A stretch of 50,274 bases of DNA from positions 25,814 to 76,087 of the forward strand of contig JAKORG010000039.1 in the NCBI GenBank assembly GCA_029777945.1, in the 5' to 3' direction. The translations under genes were made by a program, and so were the position numbers. Positions 8,409 to 16,893 of this stretch are shown one piece after another. The notes beneath the pieces are model-generated. The model was not told where the DNA came from. It was given only the letters and a program-made list of their open reading frames with translations, and did no database searches. Source of the DNA: Deltaproteobacteria bacterium (GTDB lineage Bacteria; Desulfobacterota; Syntrophorhabdia; Syntrophorhabdales; Syntrophorhabdaceae). Position 1 is the stretch's first letter. Each line of letters starts with the position of its first letter.

Positions 8409-11400
8409 TTACTCTTCCTCCCTTATATAACAATGTAGGCATCTTTTTGCCTCTTCAACGGCTTTTTTTAAAGGATATCCAAGCACAACCTCTTTAAAGT
8501 TTTTATATCTTTCAGAAAGCGACAAATGGGACATCTCTTCCCTGGGCATTTCTTTCTGATATTCTTCTTCGTTGTATGAGACCCTAAGAGTGAGAAGCTC
8601 TTCCCTATAAGATTTTGTTATTACACCATCACCACCGAGATACATATCAATTGCCTGGGCAGATTTTTTGCCATCTGCAATGGCCTCAACAACACTTGCA
8701 GGGCCCCGCACAGTATCACCTGCTGCAAAGATACCAGGTTTTGATGTGCCAAGACTCTTTATATCCACCTCAATTGTTCCATTCTTTGCTACTTTTATAC
8801 CATCTCCATTGATAAATGATGTATCTGGAACCTGACCGATGGCGGCTATCACTGTATCTGCAGGAATTATAAACTCCGAGCCTTCAATGGGAACAGGTTT
8901 TCTTCTTCCCCCTGCATCGAACTCACCTAATGACATTCGAGTACATTCTATTGCAGTAACCTTTCCATCTTTTTCTATAATCCTTTTCGGGGCAACGAGG
9001 GTATAAATTTTAACACCCTCCTGTTCTGCCTCTTCTATCTCTTCCTTATATGCAGGCATGTCTTCTTTTTCACGGCGATATATTATAAATACCTCTTTCG
9101 CGCCAAGCCTTAATGCCGATCTCGCTGCATCTATTGCCACATTCCCACCCCCAATTACTGCCACATTGCCGTCCACCTTAACAGGTTTACCCAGATTTAG
9201 ATTTCTTAAAAATGTCACACCGTCTAAAACACCTTCTACATCTTCTCCAGGAATATTTAGTTTCTGTCCCTTATGGGCACCTGTTGCGAGAAGTATGGCA
9301 TTGTAACCGTCTTTTAAAAGTCCTTCTATGGTTATGTCCTTTCCTAAAACGGTATTGTATTTTATCTCCACCCCGAGATCTGTTATGGCCTTTATTTCAT
9401 AGTCAAGGACATCCCTGGGCAGTCTATAATCTGGTATGCCCACGGCAAGCATACCTCCTGCAACAGGTAGTGCCTCAAATACAGTCACCTTGTAACCTTT
9501 GCATGCAAGATAATACGCTGCTGTAAGACCTGCAGGACCTGCACCTATTATGGCAACCTTTTTATTATTAAAAGGTGTAACATCGGGTTTAAAAGGTTCA
9601 AAGGTATTTCTGTCATAATCTGCCACAAACCTTTTTAATGCACATATGGCAACAGGTTCATCGATTTGACGCCTCCTGCATTTACTCTCACATGGATGGA
9701 AACACACCCTGCCGCAGACGCCAGGAAATGGATTATCTGCCTTTATAACCTCAATTGCCTCTCTGAATCTGCCTTCACTTATGAGCGTTACATAACCCCA
9801 TGCATTCTGGTCTGTTGGACATGCATTCTGACACGGTGCATCAAAAAGGGAACTGCACACACCGGCACGGCACTTTTTATCCCTTATGTGCTCTTCGTAT
9901 TCATCTCTGAAAAACCTCAAGGTGGAAAGCACAGGATTTGGTGCAGTCTGTCCTAACCCACATAATGCCGATTGTTTTATCCTCGTCGCAAGCTCTATTA
10001 GTCTGTCTATGTCACCCTCTTCACCTTCACCGTGGGTGATACGGGTTAATATCTCAAGCATCCTCTTGGTCCCTATTCGGCATGGCGGGCATTTACCGCA
10101 TGATTCATCTTGAGTGAAATCGAGGAAAAATCTTGCAAAGTCCACCATGCATGTATCTTCATCTGCCACAATAAGGCCACCTGAACCTACAATGGCACCC
10201 AGTTGGGTTACTGATTCGTAATCTATGGGTGTATTTAAATACTGAATGGGGATACAACCACCTGAAGGTCCTCCTAACTGGGCTGCCTTAAATTTTTTAT
10301 TGTTCTTTATGCCCCCACCGATATTGAATATGAGGTCACCTAACTTTGTGCCCATGGGTACTTCTACAAGACCTGTATTATTTACGGCACCGGCAAGGGC
10401 AAATACCTTTGTACCCTTACTCCTTTCTGTACCGAACTGGGCATACCAATCGGCACCTTTTAAGATTATTACAGGAATATTTGCATAGGTTTCTACATTA
10501 TTCAAAAGTGTGGGCGAATCAAAGAGTCCCTTCACAACTGGATAAGGCGGTCTCGGTCTCGGTTCACCTCTTTTCCCTTCTATGGATATCATAAGTGCCG
10601 TCTCTTCACCACAAACAAAGGCACCTGCACCTATCCTTATATCAACATCAAAGTCAAAACCTGTTTCGAATATGTTCTTGCCAAGAAATTGATATTCCCT
10701 TGCCTGTTTTATTGCCCATGTGAGACGTTCAATGGCAAGGGGATACTCTGCCCTTACATATATATAGCCCTGGTTTGCACCTATGGCATAGCCAGCAATC
10801 GCCATTGCCTCTATCACACTATGGGGGTCACCCTCTAATACGCTTCTATCCATAAATGCCCCTGGGTCCCCTTCATCGGCATTACATACCACATACTTTA
10901 TCTTTCCTTCTGCCTGACGGGCAAATTTCCATTTTAAGCCTGTGGGAAACCCTCCCCCACCTCTTCCTCTTAAACCAGACCTCATAACCTCATCTATAAC
11001 CTCATCCTGGGTCATAGATGTCAACACCTTAGCCAGTGCCATATATCCATCCCTTGCAATATACTCTTCAATATTAAGGGGATTTATTATTCCGCAGTTC
11101 CTCAAGACGATCTTTTCCTGATATTTGAAAAAATCTATGCTCTTTAGGGATGGCAGGGCTTTTGCGGTTATAGGTTCTCTGTAAAGAAGTCTCTCCACAA
11201 TCCTGCCTTTTAAAAGATGCTCTGTAACTATCTCTTCCACATCTACTGGTTTTAGTTTTTGATAAAATACGCCTTCAGGATATACCAGGGCAAGGGGTCC
11301 TAAATCACAAGAACCTACGCATCCTGTCTCTATGATCTTTATCTCATCTTGAAGCCCTAACTCCCTGATCTTTATTACAAAGGCATCTCTTATCTCACGA

Positions 11401-11468
11401 CATCCTGAGGAAACACATGCGGCGCCTGCGCAAACTAACACGTGTGCACGAAACAGTTCTGTAGCCAT
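8409..11468 (-). CDS. hydB: HydB/NuoF-type diaphorase subunit fused to a GltD/NfnB-like flavoprotein, copy 1
   Basis: A 1019-residue fusion. Residues 1-90 form a thioredoxin-fold [2Fe-2S] domain (Cys13, 18, 50, 54). Residues 115-440 are the NuoF-like FMN/NADH domain (GRGGGGFPTGLKW at about 168-180). Residues 450-510 form the [4Fe-4S] site (Cys457, 460, 463, 503). Residues 533-600 carry two Fer4_20-type clusters (Cys546, 550, 585, 589, 593, 597 in the visible pattern). Residues 636-1000 are a GltD/NfnB/DPYD-like oxidoreductase with an FAD motif IGAGPAGLTAA near 641 and a second nucleotide motif VIGGGNVAIDAA near 784. Ordinary HydB subunits stop at or soon after the NuoF part. The addition suggests an NADPH site besides NADH. 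It sits between hydC1 and hydA1 in the operon. Confidence 0.92.
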   Translation of the reverse strand: MATELFRAHVLVCAGAACVSSGCREIRDAFVIKIRELGLQDEIKIIETGCVGSCDLGPLALVYPEGVFYQKLKPVDVEEIVTEHLLKGRIVERLLYREPITAKALPSLKSIDFFKYQEKIVLRNCGIINPLNIEEYIARDGYMALAKVLTSMTQDEVIDEVMRSGLRGRGGGGFPTGLKWKFARQAEGKIKYVVCNADEGDPGAFMDRSVLEGDPHSVIEAMAIAGYAIGANQGYIYVRAEYPLAIERLTWAIKQAREYQFLGKNIFETGFDFDVDIRIGAGAFVCGEETALMISIEGKRGEPRPRPPYPVVKGLFDSPTLLNNVETYANIPVIILKGADWYAQFGTERSKGTKVFALAGAVNNTGLVEVPMGTKLGDLIFNIGGGIKNNKKFKAAQLGGPSGGCIPIQYLNTPIDYESVTQLGAIVGSGGLIVADEDTCMVDFARFFLDFTQDESCGKCPPCRIGTKRMLEILTRITHGEGEEGDIDRLIELATRIKQSALCGLGQTAPNPVLSTLRFFRDEYEEHIRDKKCRAGVCSSLFDAPCQNACPTDQNAWGYVTLISEGRFREAIEVIKADNPFPGVCGRVCFHPCESKCRRRQIDEPVAICALKRFVADYDRNTFEPFKPDVTPFNNKKVAIIGAGPAGLTAAYYLACKGYKVTVFEALPVAGGMLAVGIPDYRLPRDVLDYEIKAITDLGVEIKYNTVLGKDITIEGLLKDGYNAILLATGAHKGQKLNIPGEDVEGVLDGVTFLRNLNLGKPVKVDGNVAVIGGGNVAIDAARSALRLGAKEVFIIYRREKEDMPAYKEEIEEAEQEGVKIYTLVAPKRIIEKDGKVTAIECTRMSLGEFDAGGRRKPVPIEGSEFIIPADTVIAAIGQVPDTSFINGDGIKVAKNGTIEVDIKSLGTSKPGIFAAGDTVRGPASVVEAIADGKKSAQAIDMYLGGDGVITKSYREELLTLRVSYNEEEYQKEMPREEMSHLSLSERYKNFKEVVLGYPLKKAVEEAKRCLHCYIREEE

Positions 11469-11477
11469 TTTTCCTCT

Positions 11478-11975
11478 TTACTCGTATTTTTTCAGTATGT
11501 CCATTATCTTAGTGGATTTAACCCTGCCATATACATCATTATCCACAAGCATGGCAGGGGCCAAACCACAGGCACCAATGCAGCGAACCACATCAAGAGA
11601 AAATCGTCTATCCTCTGTTGTGCCTCCCACTTTTATATCGAGTTCCTTTTCAATACGTTCAAGGGTCTGTTGACTTCCACGGACATAGCAGGCTGTGCCA
11701 AGACACACCTTTATGCTGTGCCTACCCTTGGGGACAGTTGAAAAAAAACTATAAAAGGATATGACCCCACAGACAGTGCTTATGGGCACATTAAGTCTTT
11801 CTGAAATAATCTCCTGGGCTTTTTTAGGTAGATAGCCGAAAAGATTCTGGGCCTTATGGAGTGCCATAATCAGTTCTGTAGGTTTTCCTTTGTGTTGTTC
11901 AATCATCTCTATAAGCTTTGGATAAAGTTCTTCTTCGTCTATTTGGGCACATTGGCATTGATGTTCTAATTCCAT
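11478..11975 (-). CDS. hydC: HydC/NuoE-type [2Fe-2S] subunit, copy 1
   Basis: A 165-residue NuoE-like thioredoxin-fold protein that carries one [2Fe-2S] cluster in the diaphorase part of the hydrogenase. Cluster ligands are Cys91 and Cys96 (VCLGTACYVRG) and Cys132 and Cys136 (RCIGACGLAPA). The N-terminal helical bundle (residues 14-85, ending in ISFYSFF) is the usual NuoE extension. Two extra cysteines at 7 and 9 are not part of the family motif. It starts the second half of the hyd operon, 27 bases after hydA2 and 9 bases before hydB1. Confidence 0.93.
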   Translation of the reverse strand: MELEHQCQCAQIDEEELYPKLIEMIEQHKGKPTELIMALHKAQNLFGYLPKKAQEIISERLNVPISTVCGVISFYSFFSTVPKGRHSIKVCLGTACYVRGSQQTLERIEKELDIKVGGTTEDRRFSLDVVRCIGACGLAPAMLVDNDVYGRVKSTKIMDILKKYE

Positions 11976-12002
11976 TTTTCCTCCTTAAAACTCAAAAAAT
12001 AT

Positions 12003-13763
12003 TTAATGCTCATTTATCACCTTACCGTCTATTATACTTCTTTTGAAATAATGGGTGTGCAATAGATGATGTGCCTTTTTAGAATTGGGTTTTTCGAGAT
12101 ATCTTTCATATATCAGTTTAATAGACGGGTTCTCATGGGAACGGCGATATGGTAGAGATTTATCTTCTTTATATAATGTCTCTCCTCTTCTTGCCCTTCT
12201 TGCCATATCGCTTCCCCAGGGCTGACCTCCACCTCCTACACATCCACCGGGACATGCCATAATTTCTATGGCATGATATTCGCTTTTACCTTCATTTTTA
12301 AGTTGCTCTGTTACCTTGTTTAAAAGCCTTCTTGCATTTCCAAGGCCATGGGCAACGGCAACCTTCAATTTTAGACCATCTATATCGATCTGTGCCTCTT
12401 TTATCCCTTCCATACCTCTTACTGCTGTTATATCTACATCCTGTAATTCTCTATTGGTTAAAAGAAAATAAGCTGAACGCAAGGCTGCCTCCATAACACC
12501 ACCGGTGGCACCGAAAATCGTGCCTGCACCAGTATATTGACCCATTGGTTCGTCAGCAGGTTCATCTGGCATATCTTTTAAATCAATCCCTGCCTCTCTC
12601 ATCATCCGTGCAATCTCCCTTGTGGTTAATACATAATCCACATCTTTATAACCGCTATCTGTCATCTCAGGCCTTTGGCATTCAAATTTTTTTGCAGTAC
12701 AGGGCATAATGGAGACAGATACGATCTTTTCCGGTGGAATATCTTTTAATTCTGCATAATAGGTTTTTGAAAGGGCACCGAACATCTGTTGAGGTGACTT
12801 AGCGGTAGATAGGTATTCACCAAGATGAGGAAAAAACGTTTCCATAAACTTTACCCAGCCAGGGCTGCAAGAAGTAATAACAGGTAGCTTTCCTCCTTCT
12901 TTGATTCTCGTCACTATCTCTGTACCCTCTTCGAGTATTGTTAAGTCTGCTGTAAAGTTTGTATCGAATACTGCATCAAACCCCAGTCTCCTTAATGCTG
13001 CATACATCTTACCAACAACAAGGGAACCAGGTTCCATGCCGAATTCCTCACCGAGCATTGCCCTTACTGCTGGTGCCTCTTGAACTACTACGTGTTTATC
13101 CTTGTCATTTATGGCATCCCAGACCTTATCAATATCACTTTTCTCATAAAGGGCACCTACAGGACAAAAAACAGTGCATTGACCACAGTTGACGCAGACG
13201 CTATTTCCAAGCCCTACATCAAAGGCGTCTGTTATTATGGTTTCTGATCCTCTCTGGCTTAAGGCAAGGGCATTGACGGTCTGAATATCTGAACATACCT
13301 GAAGGCATCTCTCACAGAGGATGCATTTATTCGGATTTCTTACAATTGATACGCTTGAATCGTCTATCCTTTTCTTCTTTTTTTCATTATTTTTAAATTT
13401 TATATCTTTTATGTCAAGCATTGTGGCAAGATTTTGAAGTTCACAACGGCCGTTTTTTATGCATGTGGGACAGTCCATATCATGCTCTGAAAGTATCAAT
13501 TCCACTATGGTTTTTCTTGTAGTTCTAACAAGGGGTGTATTCGTATAGATTTTCCAGCCGTTTACAACCTCGGTCATACACGCCCTTTTGAGTGAAGGCA
13601 TGCCTTCTACCTCTACAACGCATATCCCGCATGAACCCTTTGGCTTTAAATCAGGATGATGACAAAGGGTAGGTATTGTAAAGCCTGCTTTTTTAGCAGC
13701 CTCAAGGATTGTTGTTCCTTCTTTTACCTCTACTTCTATATTATTTATCGTAGCCCTTATCAT
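12003..13763 (-). CDS. hydA: [FeFe]-hydrogenase catalytic subunit, copy 2
   Basis: A 586-residue paralogue of the copy at 6686-8407 with the same domain order: [2Fe-2S] (Cys34, 45, 48, 62), His94/Cys98/101/107, [4Fe-4S] at Cys147/150/153/157 and Cys190/193/196/200. The H-cluster domain has TSCSPGW, MPCTAKKFE and MACPGGCVGGGGQP. All cofactor ligands look intact, unlike the degenerate N-terminal domain of its partner HydB2. It differs from copy 1 by a lysine-rich linker (EKKKKRIDD) before the first ferredoxin motif and a longer C-terminal tail (IIDGKVINEH). A 46-base run is identical to copy 1 (12630-12675 versus 7277-7322), so the pair arose by duplication or has undergone conversion. Confidence 0.95.
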   Translation of the reverse strand: MIRATINNIEVEVKEGTTILEAAKKAGFTIPTLCHHPDLKPKGSCGICVVEVEGMPSLKRACMTEVVNGWKIYTNTPLVRTTRKTIVELILSEHDMDCPTCIKNGRCELQNLATMLDIKDIKFKNNEKKKKRIDDSSVSIVRNPNKCILCERCLQVCSDIQTVNALALSQRGSETIITDAFDVGLGNSVCVNCGQCTVFCPVGALYEKSDIDKVWDAINDKDKHVVVQEAPAVRAMLGEEFGMEPGSLVVGKMYAALRRLGFDAVFDTNFTADLTILEEGTEIVTRIKEGGKLPVITSCSPGWVKFMETFFPHLGEYLSTAKSPQQMFGALSKTYYAELKDIPPEKIVSVSIMPCTAKKFECQRPEMTDSGYKDVDYVLTTREIARMMREAGIDLKDMPDEPADEPMGQYTGAGTIFGATGGVMEAALRSAYFLLTNRELQDVDITAVRGMEGIKEAQIDIDGLKLKVAVAHGLGNARRLLNKVTEQLKNEGKSEYHAIEIMACPGGCVGGGGQPWGSDMARRARRGETLYKEDKSLPYRRSHENPSIKLIYERYLEKPNSKKAHHLLHTHYFKRSIIDGKVINEH

Positions 13764-13786
13764 AGTCTTACCTCATTATTTTAATT

Positions 13787-15367
13787 TTAAAAAACCCTTG
13801 CCATGAATTCATCCCTGAAATATTTCAGGGCACTTGAAACAGGTAGTGATACTGACTGTCCTAATGGGCAAAAAGATGCAGCTTTCATGGCATTGGTGAT
13901 ATCAAAAAGATTATCTATATCTTCCTTTTTCCCTCTTGAAAGAGCTATGTTATCTATAATTTCAACGAGTCTGGCAGTGCCCAGTCTACACGGCACGCAA
14001 TGACCACACGATTCATGCTTGAAGAAATGAAGGACACTTTTTAACATATCCACCATGTCTGTGTCTTCATTCATAACAAGTATTGCGCCTGAACCTAATG
14101 CTGCGGCATATTCTCTTAGATTCACAAAATCCATCTTTACATCCAGCATTTCTGGACCTATAAAGGCACCTGCTGCACCGCCTATAAGGGCTCCTTTAAA
14201 TGCCTTTCCATCCTTTATACCGCCACCATATTCGAAGATGATCTCTTTTAAGGTTGTCCCCATCTCTGCCTCAATAAGACCAGGGGTCTGAACATGTCCG
14301 AGGATTGTATATACCTTTGTTCCAGGACATTTGTCCGTTCCATATCCCCTATACCAATCGGCACCGTTTCTAATTATTTCAGGGATATTTGCAAGGGTCT
14401 CAACATTATTTACAAGGGTGGGTTTACCCCATAGTCCTGCATTTATTGGAAAAGGTGGTTTGTTTCTCGGATGGCCTCTTTTCCCTTCCAAGGATTCGAT
14501 AAGTGCAGTCTCTTCACCGCACACATAGGCACCTGCACCCTTCTTTACAAATATGTCAAAACTAAAATTGCTGTCCAGTATATTTTTTCCTAAAAGACCA
14601 TATGCCCTTGCATCGGCAATGGCCTTTTCAATCCTCTCAATAGATAAACCATATTCGCCTCTAATATAAACAAAACCTGTATTTGCCTTTATTGCATAAC
14701 CTGCTATGAGCATGCCCTCTATGAGTTTATGAGGGTCACCTTCAAGGATAAGTCTGTCCTTAAAAGTCCCTGGCTCGCCTTCATCGGCATTACATATGAC
14801 AAACTTTTCATCTCCTGGCGTCTTTATGGCAAATTCCCATTTTAGCCCTGTAGGGAATCCGGCACCTCCTCTTCCCATAAGTCCAGATGCCTTAACCTCA
14901 TTTACCACATCTTCCGGCGACATATTGTGTAATACCTTTGCAATCGCCTCATAACCACCAGCGGCAATATATTCGTCTATATTTTCTGGATTGATAAAAC
15001 CACAATTTTTCAACACTATCCTGGGTTGTTCCTTTAAAAGGCCTGTCTTTTCTTTTGTAATTACTGTTCTTTTCGGGGCTTCAGTTAAAATCAATCTTTT
15101 TAATGGTCTGCCTTTAAGCAGGTGCTCCTCCACAAGTTCCGGCACATCTTTTACAATCACATTGGCATAATAGATACCTTCAGGGTATACCACAAGGACA
15201 ACACCCCTACCTGTAATACCAAGGCTACCTGTTTCAAGCACAGATACTTCTTTATCAAGACCGTATTTTATAAGTTCCTTTACAAGGGCATCTTCAACCG
15301 CCCTGGCACCTGCCATTATTGTGCCTGCATCAATGCTTATTAATATATGATTTCTGACAATATTCAT
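13787..15367 (-). CDS. hydB: HydB/NuoF-type diaphorase subunit, copy 2, with degenerate N-terminal cluster
   Basis: A 526-residue NuoF-like subunit that would bind FMN and NAD(H) (GRGGAGFPTGLKW near residue 168, NADEGEPGTF, YVCGEETALIESLEG). It has the [4Fe-4S] site CGHCVPCRLGTARL plus a later Cys in FCPLGQ. The first 90 residues keep the thioredoxin-like fold pattern, but all four cluster cysteines are replaced: the positions equal to Cys13, 18, 50 and 54 of copy 1 are Ser11, Thr16, Ser48 and Thr52. So this domain cannot hold a [2Fe-2S] cluster. It also lacks the C-terminal ferredoxin domain of Thermotoga HydB and the flavoprotein fused to copy 1. Its start codon overlaps the hydC2 stop (ATGA, 15364-15367), which implies translational coupling. 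Confidence 0.93.
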   Translation of the reverse strand: MNIVRNHILISIDAGTIMAGARAVEDALVKELIKYGLDKEVSVLETGSLGITGRGVVLVVYPEGIYYANVIVKDVPELVEEHLLKGRPLKRLILTEAPKRTVITKEKTGLLKEQPRIVLKNCGFINPENIDEYIAAGGYEAIAKVLHNMSPEDVVNEVKASGLMGRGGAGFPTGLKWEFAIKTPGDEKFVICNADEGEPGTFKDRLILEGDPHKLIEGMLIAGYAIKANTGFVYIRGEYGLSIERIEKAIADARAYGLLGKNILDSNFSFDIFVKKGAGAYVCGEETALIESLEGKRGHPRNKPPFPINAGLWGKPTLVNNVETLANIPEIIRNGADWYRGYGTDKCPGTKVYTILGHVQTPGLIEAEMGTTLKEIIFEYGGGIKDGKAFKGALIGGAAGAFIGPEMLDVKMDFVNLREYAAALGSGAILVMNEDTDMVDMLKSVLHFFKHESCGHCVPCRLGTARLVEIIDNIALSRGKKEDIDNLFDITNAMKAASFCPLGQSVSLPVSSALKYFRDEFMARVF

Positions 15368-15822
15368 GATATACTTCTCCTTTCATCAAGGATGGCGTCA
15401 ATCTTTTCAGGTGTCAGATTACCCACCATCTCATCGTTTATCATCATTGCAGGGGCCACACCGCATATGCCCAGACAGCTCGTAAGCTCAAGGGTAAACA
15501 TACCATCTTTGGTAGTTTCGCCTATATCCACTTTTAATTTTTTCTTTAAATATTCAAGTAGCGATTCTGACCCCATAAGATGACAGGGAGGGGATTCGCA
15601 TAACCTTATTATATAACGACCCCTTGGTTCCAAGCTGAACATGGAATAGAATGTTACTACACCGTGCACATAGCTATAAGGCACATTTAAGAAATTTGCA
15701 CACGCCTCTATATCCTCTTTTGAAATATAGTGTTGCGGATTACTATCCTGCAAGTCATGGAGGATATAGAGTATATTGTCAAGGCTCGGCTCGTATTTTT
15801 TTAATATCTCTTCTCTATACAA
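15364..15822 (-). CDS. hydC: HydC/NuoE-type [2Fe-2S] subunit, copy 2
   Basis: A 152-residue NuoE-like subunit with an intact cluster site: Cys75 and Cys80 (LCESPPCHLMG), Cys116 and Cys120 (SCLGICGVAPA). The N-terminal helical part is shorter than in copy 1. It probably passes electrons between HydB2 and HydA2. Because the HydB2 and 15840-16199 thioredoxin-like domains lack cysteines, this may be the only [2Fe-2S] cluster of that type in complex 2. It overlaps hydB2 by 4 bases. Confidence 0.93.
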   Translation of the reverse strand: MYREEILKKYEPSLDNILYILHDLQDSNPQHYISKEDIEACANFLNVPYSYVHGVVTFYSMFSLEPRGRYIIRLCESPPCHLMGSESLLEYLKKKLKVDIGETTKDGMFTLELTSCLGICGVAPAMMINDEMVGNLTPEKIDAILDERRSIS

Positions 15823-15839
15823 GATAAATCACCCCCGTT

Positions 15840-16199
15840 TTATTTAACCTCTATCACGTACTCAGTGACAGGGTTATGGTTTACTATGTGTTCTGCAACT
15901 ATCCTTCTTGCCTTTTCTGCATCGATATTGCCGTAAATAACTACATCTTTACCCTCTTCATGAACTTCAATCATGGGCTCATGGGATGCAAGTCCCTTTT
16001 CCCCAGTTTGGGTTACCATAACATCGGTAAGATTACGGGCTGCTATCTCATCGAGCAATGCCTTTAATACTTCCCTTGCGCCAGCTGCTATTCCGCTTGT
16101 CCCCATACCGACCACAATCTTGATGCGTGCGTTTTTCTGTCTTAATTCAATATCCTTTGCTGCCTTTTCCCTTATCTTTTTTAAATCTTCTAATTTCAT
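15840..16199 (-). CDS. cysteine-free ferredoxin-like (thioredoxin-fold) protein of the hydrogenase operon
   Basis: A 119-residue protein whose sequence follows the (2Fe-2S) ferredoxin-domain proteins found beside hydABC in anaerobes: a charged N-terminal helix, then KIVVGMGTSGIAAGAREV, VMVTQTGEKGLASHEP and a C-terminal AEHIVNHNPVTEYVIEV. In the family as I know it, cysteines sit at the first loop and in a TGCxGxC motif; here the loop reads GTSG and the motif reads TGEKGLA. The whole protein contains no cysteine, so it cannot bind the cluster. It lies between the ATPase-domain gene and hydC2. It may be structural or regulatory. The same loss in HydB2 suggests the two changed together. Confidence 0.8.
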   Translation of the reverse strand: MKLEDLKKIREKAAKDIELRQKNARIKIVVGMGTSGIAAGAREVLKALLDEIAARNLTDVMVTQTGEKGLASHEPMIEVHEEGKDVVIYGNIDAEKARRIVAEHIVNHNPVTEYVIEVK

Positions 16200-16226
16200 A
16201 GTGCCTCCCCTTCTTCCTTTAAAGGT

Positions 16227-16769
16227 TTAGTTAAAAAAATCTAAATGTTCATCAAGATAATTTTTTAAAAACTTTATTACTTCTGGACTGTTTATTGGTA
16301 AACCATCAAGCAATGTTTTTATTTCCTTTGTGTTAAAGGTAAAGCTCATTATGTCGTTTTTTATATCAAAGAAAAAATCCACTTCTGGATTACTAATTGA
16401 AAGGACAAGTATTGTATCTTTAACATTGCCTAAGGGTGGTAAATCTGGATGACTTAACTGAAAAGATGCCATAATATCTGTTCCCTTACCCTGTATACTT
16501 TTAATATTAAATGACCCTCCACATGTTTCTGCAGTGCCTTTTAAAAGGGGTATGCCCAAGCCAACCTTTCTGCCTGTCTTTGTTGAAAAAAAGGGGTCGA
16601 TAACATGTTTAAGGGTAGACTCATCCATCCCCTTCCCATCGTCAGATACTTTTACAAAAAGTTCATTTTTAACATTACTCTTTTCAATAGAAACCTTTAT
16701 ATGCTTTGCGCCGGCTGAAATGGAATTTACAACAAGGTCTGCAATGTGGGCACATATCTCATCCATCAT
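16227..16769 (-). CDS. histidine-kinase-type ATPase domain protein of the hydrogenase operon
   Basis: A 180-residue GHKL-type ATP-binding domain without a sensor or phosphoacceptor domain. The N box is IADLVVNSISAGAKHI at residues 9-24, with Asn16 expected to ligand Mg2+. The G1 box is VSDDGKGMDE near 42-51, with FFSTKTGRKVGLGIPLLKG (F box and G2) near 64-82 and GKGTDIMASF at 98-107. Such domains at the head of hydABC operons are known from other anaerobes, and their role (anti-sigma-like, regulatory or assembly) is not settled. The final 70 residues are not recognised. First gene of the operon after the promoter at about 16865-16893; two ATGs in tandem, no strong ribosome-binding site. Confidence 0.8.
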   Translation of the reverse strand: MMDEICAHIADLVVNSISAGAKHIKVSIEKSNVKNELFVKVSDDGKGMDESTLKHVIDPFFSTKTGRKVGLGIPLLKGTAETCGGSFNIKSIQGKGTDIMASFQLSHPDLPPLGNVKDTILVLSISNPEVDFFFDIKNDIMSFTFNTKEIKTLLDGLPINSPEVIKFLKNYLDEHLDFFN

Positions 16770-16856
16770 GTTTTATAACCAGGTAAATTAAAAAAAAGTG
16801 CCTTAGAAAACAATTGTTGAATATTTTTGAACCCCTTTATCTTTTGACCGTAGGAT

Positions 16857-16893
16857 TTGTGAAAATTTTATCAAAGTATAAAACTCTATTCAA
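16857..16893 (-). promoter_or_regulatory. candidate promoter and Rex-like operator of the hyd operon
   Basis: On the minus strand TTGAAT (complement of 16888-16893), a 17-base spacer and TAAAAT (complement of 16865-16870) fit a sigma-70 promoter. The -10 box lies inside an imperfect palindrome at 16857-16874, TTGTGAAAATTTTATCAA on the plus strand. Its TTGTGA half matches the usual NADH-sensing Rex half-site and the other half matches at 4 of 6. The remaining 16770-17080 gap is AT-rich and holds no gene. Rex itself is not in the window; inference from motif only. Confidence 0.45.
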
